Both the position numbers and the translations under genes were made by a program. A stretch of 64,000 nt of DNA from JAGXKT01 sp964531695 (GTDB lineage Bacteria; Planctomycetota; Phycisphaerae; SM23-33): the NCBI GenBank assembly GCA_964531695.1, contig CAZHEH010000001.1, forward strand, positions 124,001 through 188,000, given 5' to 3'. Positions 25,316 through 33,561 of this stretch are shown one piece after another. The notes beneath the pieces were generated by a model, which saw only the letters and a program-made list of their open reading frames with translations, made no database searches and was not told where the DNA came from. Position 1 is the first letter of the stretch. Every line of letters begins with the position of its first letter.

Positions 25316-25343
25316 AGCATAACAATCTTCCGCCCGAATGCAA
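25316..25343 (-). promoter_or_regulatory. Candidate sigma-70-type promoter of accA
   Basis: On the minus strand TTGCAT (25338-25343), a 16-base spacer and TATGCT (25316-25321) give a good housekeeping promoter match. The predicted start is near 25309, about 62 bases ahead of the accA ATG. It lies in the 148-base gap between the GH94 stop and accA, and is visibly AT-richer than its surroundings. Confidence 0.6.
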
Positions 25344-25394
25344 GCTCCAGGCGGCGGTGACCCGCTGTGCGAAAACCCAGGCAACTCTTACCGT

Positions 25395-28184
25395 CTACCC
25401 GAGGTCGATCTCGACTTCATTGACCTTGTTCGTGCACGCGGCCAGCAGGTCGGCGCGGGCAACGCGTGCGGTCCGTCCGTCGCGTGCGATGTCCGCTTCC
25501 ACATCCTTGCCGTTGATTCGCACGGCCTGCACAGCGTAGTCGCCCCAGTCGCGTCGCTTTCTGTTGACGTACGTGACCTCCAGCCGCTTGCCGTGGAGGT
25601 TGAAGCCGACGCCCGCACGGCCGTCTTTGTCAAACTGCTTCCGCACGAGCCGCGGCGCGACCACGAGGTCGCCGCCCTCGCCCCGCAGGCCGAACATCTG
25701 CGTCAGCGACGCCAGCAACAGCCATGTGGCCGAGCCGGTCAGGTAGCAGTAGCCGCCGTGGCCTTCTCGGTCGAAGAACGACGGGATGCCCGGGAGGACC
25801 TTCGAACGTCCGGAGTTCATCGACAGCTCGCGGATTTCCCGCATCACGTCGTAGCCCTCGCGGACGAGGCCGCGATGGTACAGCCCGTACATGTACATCA
25901 TGTTCTGCTGGTTCCAGATCGAGCCGTGCTCCTTGTAGCCGTAGACGAACCCCGTGACGCGGCCGAAATCCAGCTTCAGCTCGCCGAAGTCCGTGCACAG
26001 CCGCAGGCCGCCCACGTCCGGGTTGCGCAGGTAAACCCGCGCGGCGTCGTACATCTTGGCGGCCTGGGCGTCCGTGGCCGTGCCGAAGATCGTCGGCAGT
26101 ACCTGGCTGGTCAGGTCCATGCGGACGCCGTTGGGATGCTCGCCGTGAACGCGCTCCGAATGGTCGTCGTAGTGCCCGTTGTAGAACCGGCGGCCGTCCT
26201 TGGTCCTGACGAACTCGTTCTTGCGCAGGTGGGCCCGCAGGTGCTCGGCCTTGGCCCGGAGGTCCGCGGCCAGGTCGCGCGTATCCACCTTCACGCGATT
26301 GCCCGAGACGGTGTGGAACACCGAGTCCATGTACTCATGCAGCCGGTTGCGGCGGGCCTTGGGCGAGTCGTAGCGGACGCGCTTGCTTCCCGGCAGGCGG
26401 TCGAGCAGCACGAGCATCTCCTCGAGCAGCTCGACGGTCTCGCATCCCGCGTCAGCCATTGCCTCCAGCGCGTCGGCCAGCGAGGCGAGGTCGCCGGCGT
26501 AGAAATGCGTGAAGCACACGCTCTCGCCGAGCTTCCGCGCGTTGTCGTACGTGTCGTTCCAGTCGCCGCCTTCGAGGTAGATGTTCCCGTGGTCGCCGAC
26601 GTGGTAGAAACTCGTGACCAGCTCGAGCAGAACGTGCTCCAGCAGCGTGCCGCGGTAGGTCTTGCCGGTCCGGGTGAGCTGCTCGTGGCCCTGCTCCCGC
26701 GCCCACTCGGCGTCGCGGCGGCGACAGCGCGTCGCGAGATGGTCCTTCCAGTACGGCAGGTCGGTCAGCAGGATGTCGTAGTCGCCGGTCTGGTCGATGT
26801 AGAACTTCATCACGAACCACGGCCAGGCGGCGTGGTCGCACCAGACGCGGACGATGTCGTTGCGGTCGGCCTTGAACTCGCCCGGACGCGTGCCGACGAT
26901 CGTCGCGTTCGTGCCGTCCACGCGCACGCCGCGGAAGTTGTTGACCATTTCCTCGCGCGAACCGGCCGGGTCCACCAGGAACAGCGACAGCAGGTCGGAC
27001 CAAAGATCCCTCCAGCCGCGGCCGCCGCGGCCGTAGCCGAAATCCGGCAGGTACGAGTTGCCGTAGACCTTCCGGTAGAAGAGCTGCGCCGCGGCCCACT
27101 TGAGCCAGTTGTTGAAGTCGTCGTCGGCCGTGCGGAAAGACACGGCGCCGACCGCGCACTGCCACCAGCCGACGGTCTTGTCCAGGGCCTTGTCCGCCTG
27201 CGGCTCGCCGCCGTAGCGGCGCTGCCAGGCGGCGAGGTCCTTCGACTCGTCGGTGATGCCGCTGAGGACCACGTAGCTCGCCGACTTGCCCGGCCGGAGC
27301 GTCGCGGGCGAGAAGCGCATCGCGCCGACCGCCTCGCGTCCGCTGCGCTCATCGGTCGAAAGCTTGGGCGCGGGCGTCCCGCGGAAGACGGCCTCGGGGT
27401 TGTCCAGCGTGCCGCCCTCGCCGCAGAACTCGCGGAAGTTGGACCAGATGTGCTTCGGCGCCGCTCCCCGGCCGGTGAAGCCCAGAACGGCGTACACCGT
27501 CTCATTCGGGCGGTGGCCCGTCTCGTCGTGCACGATGGACGGCTTGACGACCACGCCGTACTTGCGGGCCTCGACGGTATTGAACATCGTCGTGACCTGC
27601 CGATGGTCGCGGAGGTTATCCGCCAGGCGCCCGAAGATCGGCACGGCCGCCGTCGGCGTGAAGCGGACCGGCTTGCGGCCGACGTTTTCGATGGTGACCT
27701 TCATCACCTCGACCTTGTCGTCCGCGGCCGGGACGAACACGGTGCACTTGGCCTTGAGGCCGAGCTTGCGGTTCGTCCGCTCGACGGTGAAGTGCCCGAC
27801 GCCGGCCCGGACCTCGACGTCCTCGGGCGCGTCCCAGTGGCGGGCCGTCGCCTCGGCGCTGACGCCGGTGGCCGACCACGGCGGCTTGCCCTCGACGGTT
27901 ACCCAGAAGTTCCGGCTGTTTCGCGATCGGTGCAAGTCCTCGGTCACCATCGGGACGGACAGGTAGTGTTCGAAGTCGCTGCACACGTCGCCCTTGAGTT
28001 CCGGGGTGACGGAGCACTTCATGCCCGCGATGTTGCACAGCGGGAAATACAGCCCCGAGATGAACTGCGGGTCCGGCAGGCGGAACGAGCCGTCGTCGCC
28101 CGTGAACTCCCAGAGGGGGCCCTTTCCGTTGCGGGCGGCGAGGCCCCCGAGCTTGGGTGTCATGTTGCCAGATCGCTTCGCCAT
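25395..28184 (-). CDS. GH94-type glycoside phosphorylase (cellobiose phosphorylase-like)
   Basis: 929 residues. An N-terminal beta-sandwich (FTGDDGSFRLPDP, GLKAKCTVFVPAADDKVEVMKVTIENVG) precedes an (alpha/alpha)6 barrel with DFGYGRGGRGWRDLWSDLLSLFLVDP, VRVWCDHAAWPWFVMKFYID, and IYLEGGDWNDTYDNA (near residues 541-548) carrying the GDWND motif with the catalytic acid. The C-terminal part has YKEHGSIWNQQNMMYMYGL and YLTGSATWLLLASL. GH94 enzymes break beta-glucosides or chitobiose with phosphate to give a sugar 1-phosphate. The precise substrate is not readable. AGGAG sits ahead of the ATG at 28184. It is divergent from a uronate-isomerase-like gene. No signal peptide: the enzyme is cytoplasmic. 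Confidence 0.85.
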   Translation of the reverse strand: MAKRSGNMTPKLGGLAARNGKGPLWEFTGDDGSFRLPDPQFISGLYFPLCNIAGMKCSVTPELKGDVCSDFEHYLSVPMVTEDLHRSRNSRNFWVTVEGKPPWSATGVSAEATARHWDAPEDVEVRAGVGHFTVERTNRKLGLKAKCTVFVPAADDKVEVMKVTIENVGRKPVRFTPTAAVPIFGRLADNLRDHRQVTTMFNTVEARKYGVVVKPSIVHDETGHRPNETVYAVLGFTGRGAAPKHIWSNFREFCGEGGTLDNPEAVFRGTPAPKLSTDERSGREAVGAMRFSPATLRPGKSASYVVLSGITDESKDLAAWQRRYGGEPQADKALDKTVGWWQCAVGAVSFRTADDDFNNWLKWAAAQLFYRKVYGNSYLPDFGYGRGGRGWRDLWSDLLSLFLVDPAGSREEMVNNFRGVRVDGTNATIVGTRPGEFKADRNDIVRVWCDHAAWPWFVMKFYIDQTGDYDILLTDLPYWKDHLATRCRRRDAEWAREQGHEQLTRTGKTYRGTLLEHVLLELVTSFYHVGDHGNIYLEGGDWNDTYDNARKLGESVCFTHFYAGDLASLADALEAMADAGCETVELLEEMLVLLDRLPGSKRVRYDSPKARRNRLHEYMDSVFHTVSGNRVKVDTRDLAADLRAKAEHLRAHLRKNEFVRTKDGRRFYNGHYDDHSERVHGEHPNGVRMDLTSQVLPTIFGTATDAQAAKMYDAARVYLRNPDVGGLRLCTDFGELKLDFGRVTGFVYGYKEHGSIWNQQNMMYMYGLYHRGLVREGYDVMREIRELSMNSGRSKVLPGIPSFFDREGHGGYCYLTGSATWLLLASLTQMFGLRGEGGDLVVAPRLVRKQFDKDGRAGVGFNLHGKRLEVTYVNRKRRDWGDYAVQAVRINGKDVEADIARDGRTARVARADLLAACTNKVNEVEIDLG

Positions 28185-28320
28185 GGTCTGCTCCTGTCGG
28201 ATCTGCGCGCGGGGGAAGGCCCGATGCGCGCTTGAATCGTATCGAGCCCGGCACGATACTCCGGCCCCGCGGCGTCGGCAAGCGATTTCGGCGCGGCACG
28301 GCAACACAGGAGCCCCCACC

Positions 28321-29619
28321 ATGCTGCGAGACGAACTGCACCAGGCGCTGTGCGAGATGCCCGTGCTCGACATCCACACGCACCTGCACCGGGACCGCAT
28401 GGCCGCCCGCGGCCTGCACGAAGTGGTCTTCTACCACATGCAGATGTACGTGATGCGCGGCGCGGGCGTGACCGAATCCAAGATGTGGCCCGAGCAGCCG
28501 TGCATCGAAGCCGGGCTGCCGTTCGACGAGTGGGTCGATGCATGGCCGAAGGTCCGCCACACCGGCTTCGGCTGGATCTTGCGAACCATCCTCCGCGACC
28601 TGTACGAGTTCGACGAGCCGGTAACGCCGGAATCCCTGGAGCGGCTGCGGGCGTCCTTCGAGGCCAAGACCTCTCGGGACGACTGGCCGAGGCAGGTGAT
28701 CGAGAAGGCCAAGGTCGCGCGGATCACCTCGTGCATGCTGGACGTCAAGCCGCTCGAACCGGGCGACTGGGACCCGAACATCCGCTTCACCGTAGAGGAC
28801 ATGCCGCTGGCCGGGAAGTGCGACTACCGCCCGTGGTCCGAGAACCTGCGGACGCTCGGCGAGGTGCTCGGACGAGACGTGACGACCGTGGCCCGGCTCC
28901 GCGAGGCGGTGAGAAAGTACTACGACCCCTACGACTGGACGGGCAAGAACGCCCTGGTCGCGTGGGTCGGCTCGGAGGCGGATTTCACGCCGGTTCCCGA
29001 TGCAGAGCTCGACCGGATCGTCGCCCGCAGCGCCGCGGGCGAGGCGCTGCCCTTGGCCGAGCGGCAGCGGATCGAGGCGGCGTACATCCGCGCCATCGCG
29101 GCCGTGGCGAACGAGAACACGCGCGTCTTCCAGTTCTGCTACGGAACGCAGTACGTCACGAAGGAGTTGGAATGGGCCCACCCGGTCCAGAAGGCGGCGC
29201 CGCAGTTCGCCTCCACGTGGCCGTACGTGCTGGCCGAGTTCCCGGACCTGCACTTCAACGTCCTGAACGGCTACGAGCCGGATGAGCCGATCTGGTGCGC
29301 GATGGTGCAGGGCTACGGCAACCTCTCTATGGCGAACTTCTGGTGGCAGACCTTCTACCCGTCCGTGATGGAGCGGGCCGTGCAGCGCCGGCTGGACATG
29401 GTGCCGCTCAACAAGCTGGTGGGCTTCTTCTCGGACGGCTGGTGCGTGGACTACATCTACGGCCGGCTGGCGATGATCCGCCGCGTGTGGGCCAACGCGC
29501 TGGCCGAGCGGATCGAGCGCGGGCTGATGACTCGGGACGAAGCGATGGCCGTGGCCCGGCAGGTATTCATCGACACGCCGGGAGAAATCTTCTTCCCGGG
29601 CGAGACGCTGAACTTCTGA
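28321..29619 (+). CDS. Uronate isomerase-like amidohydrolase-superfamily protein
   Basis: 432 residues. The N-terminus MPVLDIHTHLHRDRMAARGL carries the metal-binding HxH of the amidohydrolase superfamily. Long-range features fit the uronate isomerase (UxaC-like) branch: HTGFGWILRTILRDLYEFDEPVTPE, QFCYGTQYVTKELEWAHPVQKAAPQFAS, HFNVLNGYEPDEPIWCAMVQGYGNLSM, NKLVGFFSDGWCVDYIYGRLAMIRRVWANALAERIE and DTPGEIFFPGE at the end. Substrates may be glucuronate or another sugar acid; a non-isomerase role in the same fold is possible. The ATG at 28321 with GGAG ahead was chosen; the open frame continues upstream antisense to GH94. Its promoter shares the 136-base divergent gap with the GH94 gene. Confidence 0.72.
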   Translation: MLRDELHQALCEMPVLDIHTHLHRDRMAARGLHEVVFYHMQMYVMRGAGVTESKMWPEQPCIEAGLPFDEWVDAWPKVRHTGFGWILRTILRDLYEFDEPVTPESLERLRASFEAKTSRDDWPRQVIEKAKVARITSCMLDVKPLEPGDWDPNIRFTVEDMPLAGKCDYRPWSENLRTLGEVLGRDVTTVARLREAVRKYYDPYDWTGKNALVAWVGSEADFTPVPDAELDRIVARSAAGEALPLAERQRIEAAYIRAIAAVANENTRVFQFCYGTQYVTKELEWAHPVQKAAPQFASTWPYVLAEFPDLHFNVLNGYEPDEPIWCAMVQGYGNLSMANFWWQTFYPSVMERAVQRRLDMVPLNKLVGFFSDGWCVDYIYGRLAMIRRVWANALAERIERGLMTRDEAMAVARQVFIDTPGEIFFPGETLNF

Positions 29620-29634
29620 GGGCATTTGGCATTT

Positions 29635-29695
29635 GGCGTTCGACACGGCGCGCAGCATGGCCGGGCCGAGCGGCTCAGGGCGCACGTCGAATGCC
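29635..29695. repeat. Inverted repeat in the convergent gap after the uronate isomerase-like gene
   Basis: GGCGTTCGAC (29635-29644) and GTCGAATGCC (29686-29695) form a stem with one G-U pair around a GC-rich 41-base loop. A short direct repeat GGCATTTGGCATTTGG lies just before. The position between convergent genes suggests a terminator function; no T-run is present. Confidence 0.4.
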
Positions 29696-29744
29696 GGACG
29701 CTTCCCCCCCGCTCTGTGTAACGCTGCCGTCCGCCGCGGCCCGG

Positions 29745-32003
29745 CTATTCCACCGTGACCTCGGCCGGGGCTTCGGCGGCTTCCTCGGTCGCCTCTTCCG
29801 CCGGCGCGGCCGCACCTTCGGCATCGTGGCCGTCGTCCGCGGGCGCTTCCTCTTCGCCGCCGTCCTCGCCGCCTTCCATCTCGACCTTCACGACGCGGCC
29901 CTTTGTCATCCGCTTGACGGCCAGGCGCAGCTCGCCGCCGACAGTGATCAACTCGCCGAAGCTCTCCGCGTTCTTCACCGGCTCGTCGTTGACGTGCGTG
30001 ATGACCTCGTACGGCTTGATGCCCGCCGCGGACGCCTTGGAGCCCGGCTCGACCTTGGCCACGACCACGCCCGGCTCATCGGCATCCTTGCGGAAATACC
30101 GGCGGACCTCGTAGGTCATGTCGCGGACGGTAATGCCGAGGTCCTCGGCCTTGTGCTTGGGGGCGGAGTAGAACCGCGGCGGGCTCTCGACGACCTCGAA
30201 GCCCTCCTTGTGGGCCTCCCGGCCGCGGAGGTACTCCAGCGAGAACTCCTTGCCGAACCCCAGGTCCGTCAGGGCCCGGGTGAACTGGTTCTCCACCGGC
30301 GGCCAGGGCGAGGGGATCTGGTCGTAGTACTGCTCGGGCAGCTCGCCGAGCCGATCCCACGGGAACGGCTGCCGGCTGAACATGTACTCGTTGATGCTGA
30401 TCTCGATGGGCTTGGGCTCATCCGGCACGTGCAGCCGCAGCAGGATATCGCCGACCTCCAGCCCGGCCTCGTCGGCGGGCGAGCCCTCGTAGACGTACGA
30501 CACGATCGCCCCGATCTGTCCGCCCCGCGTCAGGTCCGAGATTTCCCGCATGCGGGCCAACTCGGCATCCAGCGACTGAAGCTCGACCCCGAGCCACGCC
30601 AGGCGGTTCTCCTCCGCCTCGGTCAGCGGCACGTTGCTCGGATCGGAATGCTCCTCGATGTTCGCCAGCACGGGGTCGAGGTGCATCACGGGGATCATCG
30701 CCCCGCCCCCGCCGCCGTAGTACCCGCCGCCCATGGTAACCTTCTCGCGCCAGCTCATGGGCATGGCCACGAGCCGGCCCTTCGTGTCGAACAGCAGCAC
30801 GTTCTCGCCGCGGGCGGAGACGCTGGGGTAGATCCGGCCCTTGCGGCCCTTTCGGAACCAGTCGATTCGGGAGCGCCCGCCGTACAGCGTCAACTGATCG
30901 CCCTGGAGCTTCAGCTCCATGTGCAGCAGCAGCTCGTCGCGGTAGTCCGTGATCTCGCCGTCCGCAAGCGGCAGCGCCGCGTCGCTCGGCTCGGGCAGCG
31001 TCGCCACCAGGGCTCCGTAGTCCTTCAGCGTGTGCGCGAACTCGGCCTCGATCGGATCGCCCTCGGGCGGGAACAGCCGGATCCGCTCCAGCCGGGCCGT
31101 GACCTTCGGCTTCAGCGATTGCGAGATCAGGACGCGGGTATCGTCCACCAGGCCGCCGAGCGTAGTGATCTCCGTCTCGCCGCCGCCGCCGCCCATGCGG
31201 TCGTAGGGCGACATGCCCGGCTTCTTGCGCGGGCTGCGGAAGTTGAGCTTCACGCGCATCACGCCGGCGGCGATGGCCTCCTCGAGCAGCGTGAGGGTCT
31301 CGTCGAGCTTCTCGGCCGAGATCTGATCCCAGTCGGTGGGCGAGCCCTTCCAACTGTCGTCCACGGGCAGGTCATCCTTCATCACCATGCCGACGGCTCG
31401 GCCTTGCTCGTCGACGATGAGCCCGCCGACATCGGCCGAACGATACGCACGGCCGTCCGGGTCCAGGACCAGCCCCGAGGCGGCGAAGTCCACCACGCCG
31501 ACGGACCAGCGGCCCTCCATCTCTCGGTAGCTCACGGCCAGGTAGGGCCCTTCCAGCTCCGCGTCGAACTCGACCGGCTCGGCGTCCTCGAGCGGCTCAG
31601 CAAGCTTGAAGAACGCGCCCGGATGGTCGATCGGGTATCCGGCGGGCTCGGCATCGACGAGCTGATCGCCGCAGCGGACCTGCATCGACTCGACAAACCG
31701 CGGGTGGATCGACGGGTCCGCGCAGAGCACGAGGTCCGGAGCCACGACCAGCGCCCACATCTCCATCGGGCGCTCTTCCTCGAGGTAGCTCGACAGCCCG
31801 TAGGAGCCGCGGCCGCCGTAGGGCTGCTCGCCCTTGTCCGGTTGGAGGGTGATCTCCAGCCGGCAGAAATGCGGCCGGAGCTGCCTGGCCAGCTCGACGC
31901 GCTGCTCGGGCGTCAGGGCTTCCTTCTCGTCGTCCTCGGCACCGAACGCCTGCGCGCCGACGCACGCCGTCAACACCAGCGAAATCAACAAATACCGTCG
32001 CAT
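29745..32003 (-). CDS. Secreted degenerate HtrA-like PDZ protein
   Basis: 752 residues with a cleavable signal peptide (LLISLVLTACVGAQAFG). Residues 30-210 mimic a trypsin-like fold but lack the triad: the His position of NWHVV reads LCADPSI, and GNSGGP reads DVGGLIVDEQG. A second beta-rich region (about 260-430) looks like another degenerate protease domain. Two PDZ domains follow: one near 490-540 (GAIVSYVYEGSPADEAGLEVGDILLRL) and one near 640-710 (GVVVAKVEPGSKASAAGIKPYEVITHVND). The tail of about 45 residues is Glu/Ala-rich. Just downstream of a catalytic HtrA on the same strand (48-base gap), it may be a regulatory partner, scaffold or substrate adaptor in the periplasm. Confidence 0.8.
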   Translation of the reverse strand: MRRYLLISLVLTACVGAQAFGAEDDEKEALTPEQRVELARQLRPHFCRLEITLQPDKGEQPYGGRGSYGLSSYLEEERPMEMWALVVAPDLVLCADPSIHPRFVESMQVRCGDQLVDAEPAGYPIDHPGAFFKLAEPLEDAEPVEFDAELEGPYLAVSYREMEGRWSVGVVDFAASGLVLDPDGRAYRSADVGGLIVDEQGRAVGMVMKDDLPVDDSWKGSPTDWDQISAEKLDETLTLLEEAIAAGVMRVKLNFRSPRKKPGMSPYDRMGGGGGETEITTLGGLVDDTRVLISQSLKPKVTARLERIRLFPPEGDPIEAEFAHTLKDYGALVATLPEPSDAALPLADGEITDYRDELLLHMELKLQGDQLTLYGGRSRIDWFRKGRKGRIYPSVSARGENVLLFDTKGRLVAMPMSWREKVTMGGGYYGGGGGAMIPVMHLDPVLANIEEHSDPSNVPLTEAEENRLAWLGVELQSLDAELARMREISDLTRGGQIGAIVSYVYEGSPADEAGLEVGDILLRLHVPDEPKPIEISINEYMFSRQPFPWDRLGELPEQYYDQIPSPWPPVENQFTRALTDLGFGKEFSLEYLRGREAHKEGFEVVESPPRFYSAPKHKAEDLGITVRDMTYEVRRYFRKDADEPGVVVAKVEPGSKASAAGIKPYEVITHVNDEPVKNAESFGELITVGGELRLAVKRMTKGRVVKVEMEGGEDGGEEEAPADDGHDAEGAAAPAEEATEEAAEAPAEVTVE

Positions 32004-32051
32004 CGATTGCCCCTTTCGGTTGGCAACGCCCGTGCGCGAATCGCCGCCGGG

Positions 32052-33488
32052 CTACTCTCTCTCGTAGTCGCGGGCGAAGTCGAGCACTACATCGCGCATC
32101 AGCCCGTTGCGCAGCACGGTGAACAGAATGCGGTGCTTCTTGTCGACGTTCTCGATCGCCTCGCTGTGAATACGCTTCACGTCCTCGAGCGTTCGGACCT
32201 CCTCGCCGCCGATTCGCAGGATGATGTCCTGCTCCTCGATGCCGCTGGAGGACGCGTTGCCCGGATACTTCACGCCGTAAACGAACACGCCTTCCTTGCG
32301 GTGGAAGTACAGGTCCGGGTTGTCGAACTGGTTGATCTGCTTGACCGTCAGATCCCAGCGCGGGCAGTCCAGCTCCTCGCCCTCGACCTTGCCCTTCTCG
32401 CGCGGGGTCAGCGTGACCGTGCGGGTCTCCTCGTCGCGGCTGACGACCAACTCGGCCGGCTTGCCCTTGGCCAGAAGGCCGAACTCCCGCCGCACGGCCG
32501 GAAGCCCCTCGGCCCGCTCGGCCGCCACCGGCGTGCCGTTGACAAGCATGATGCGATCCCGCGGCTGAAGCCCGGCCCGGCGGGCCGGGCTCTCGGGGTC
32601 CGTCTCGGCCACGATCACGCCCTCGGTGCCCTCGAAGTAGATGTTGCGGTCAAAGTCCTTGAGCGGCTGAAGCTGAAGACCCGTCCAGCTCCAGTTCGCC
32701 TCGCCGTGCTCGCGCAGCTTGGGGCGAATCAGCTTGATCGTCTCGGCCGGGACGGCAAAGCCCATGTCGCCGCCGTACATCACGCCGCGGGTGTTGATGC
32801 CGACGATGCGGCCTTCCGTATCCACCAACGGGCCGCCGGAGTTGCCCGGGCTGATGGCCGCGTCCGTCTGAAGCCACAAACTGTACTCGCTGTTGCCCGG
32901 CAGGAACCGCCGCGTGCAGGAGACGATGCCGATCGACACCGAGCGGTTCATGCCCCACGGCGCGCCCATCGCCATTACGAAGTCGCCTTCCGTCAGCATT
33001 TCCGAATCGCCGATCTCCGCGGCGGGGACCGACTCGCCTTCCGGCACGTCCAACTGGATAACGGCGAGGTCCGTGTCCTTGTCCGTGCCCAGGGTCTCGG
33101 CATCCATCACGCGCCCGTCGAGCAGCAGGCAGCGAATCTCCACGGCCTTGTCGACGACGTGCCAGTTCGTCAGGGCCTCGCCCGAGGGCGACACGATCAC
33201 CCCGCTGCCCGAGACCTCCTGGGTGAGCTTCTTGCCGGTCTCGTGACTCTCCTTGAGCACGCGGATGTAGATGACGGCCGGGAAGACCTTTTCCTTGGCC
33301 TGGCGGACCACACGGCGGAAGTCCGGCCCGCCCATCAGCTCGGCCGCGGGCGGAATGCTCTCGGTTTCGGCGACGGTCGCGGAGACCTCGGCCTCAGCCG
33401 CCGGACGGGTGGCGGGCCCCGGCTGCGGCTCGGCGCAGCCGCCCAGGAGCGAAGCAATCAGAAGTGCGGTCAGGGCAAAGTGTTTCAC
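32052..33488 (-). CDS. HtrA/DegP-type S1C serine protease lipoprotein with PDZ domains
   Basis: 478 residues from a GTG at 33488, chosen for a GGGAG ribosome site 8 bases away; an in-frame ATG 15 bases earlier has none. The signal peptide ends in LLGGC (Cys18), a lipobox, so it should be membrane-attached. The protease domain has the full triad: His110 in LTNWHVVD, Asp140 in DKDTDLAVIQL, Ser217 in ISPGNSGGPLV. Two PDZ domains follow (about 305-375, VIVAETDPESPARRAGLQPRDRIM, and 400-470, SSGIEEQDIILRIGGEEV). It would remove or refold damaged envelope proteins. The next gene is a triad-less paralogue. Confidence 0.9.
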   Translation of the reverse strand: MKHFALTALLIASLLGGCAEPQPGPATRPAAEAEVSATVAETESIPPAAELMGGPDFRRVVRQAKEKVFPAVIYIRVLKESHETGKKLTQEVSGSGVIVSPSGEALTNWHVVDKAVEIRCLLLDGRVMDAETLGTDKDTDLAVIQLDVPEGESVPAAEIGDSEMLTEGDFVMAMGAPWGMNRSVSIGIVSCTRRFLPGNSEYSLWLQTDAAISPGNSGGPLVDTEGRIVGINTRGVMYGGDMGFAVPAETIKLIRPKLREHGEANWSWTGLQLQPLKDFDRNIYFEGTEGVIVAETDPESPARRAGLQPRDRIMLVNGTPVAAERAEGLPAVRREFGLLAKGKPAELVVSRDEETRTVTLTPREKGKVEGEELDCPRWDLTVKQINQFDNPDLYFHRKEGVFVYGVKYPGNASSSGIEEQDIILRIGGEEVRTLEDVKRIHSEAIENVDKKHRILFTVLRNGLMRDVVLDFARDYERE

Positions 33489-33561
33489 GGTCGATTCTCC
33501 CATGCGTATCGGGGCGACTTGCGTCCCCAAGCCGTACTCATGCTATCGATCTCGCGGCATT

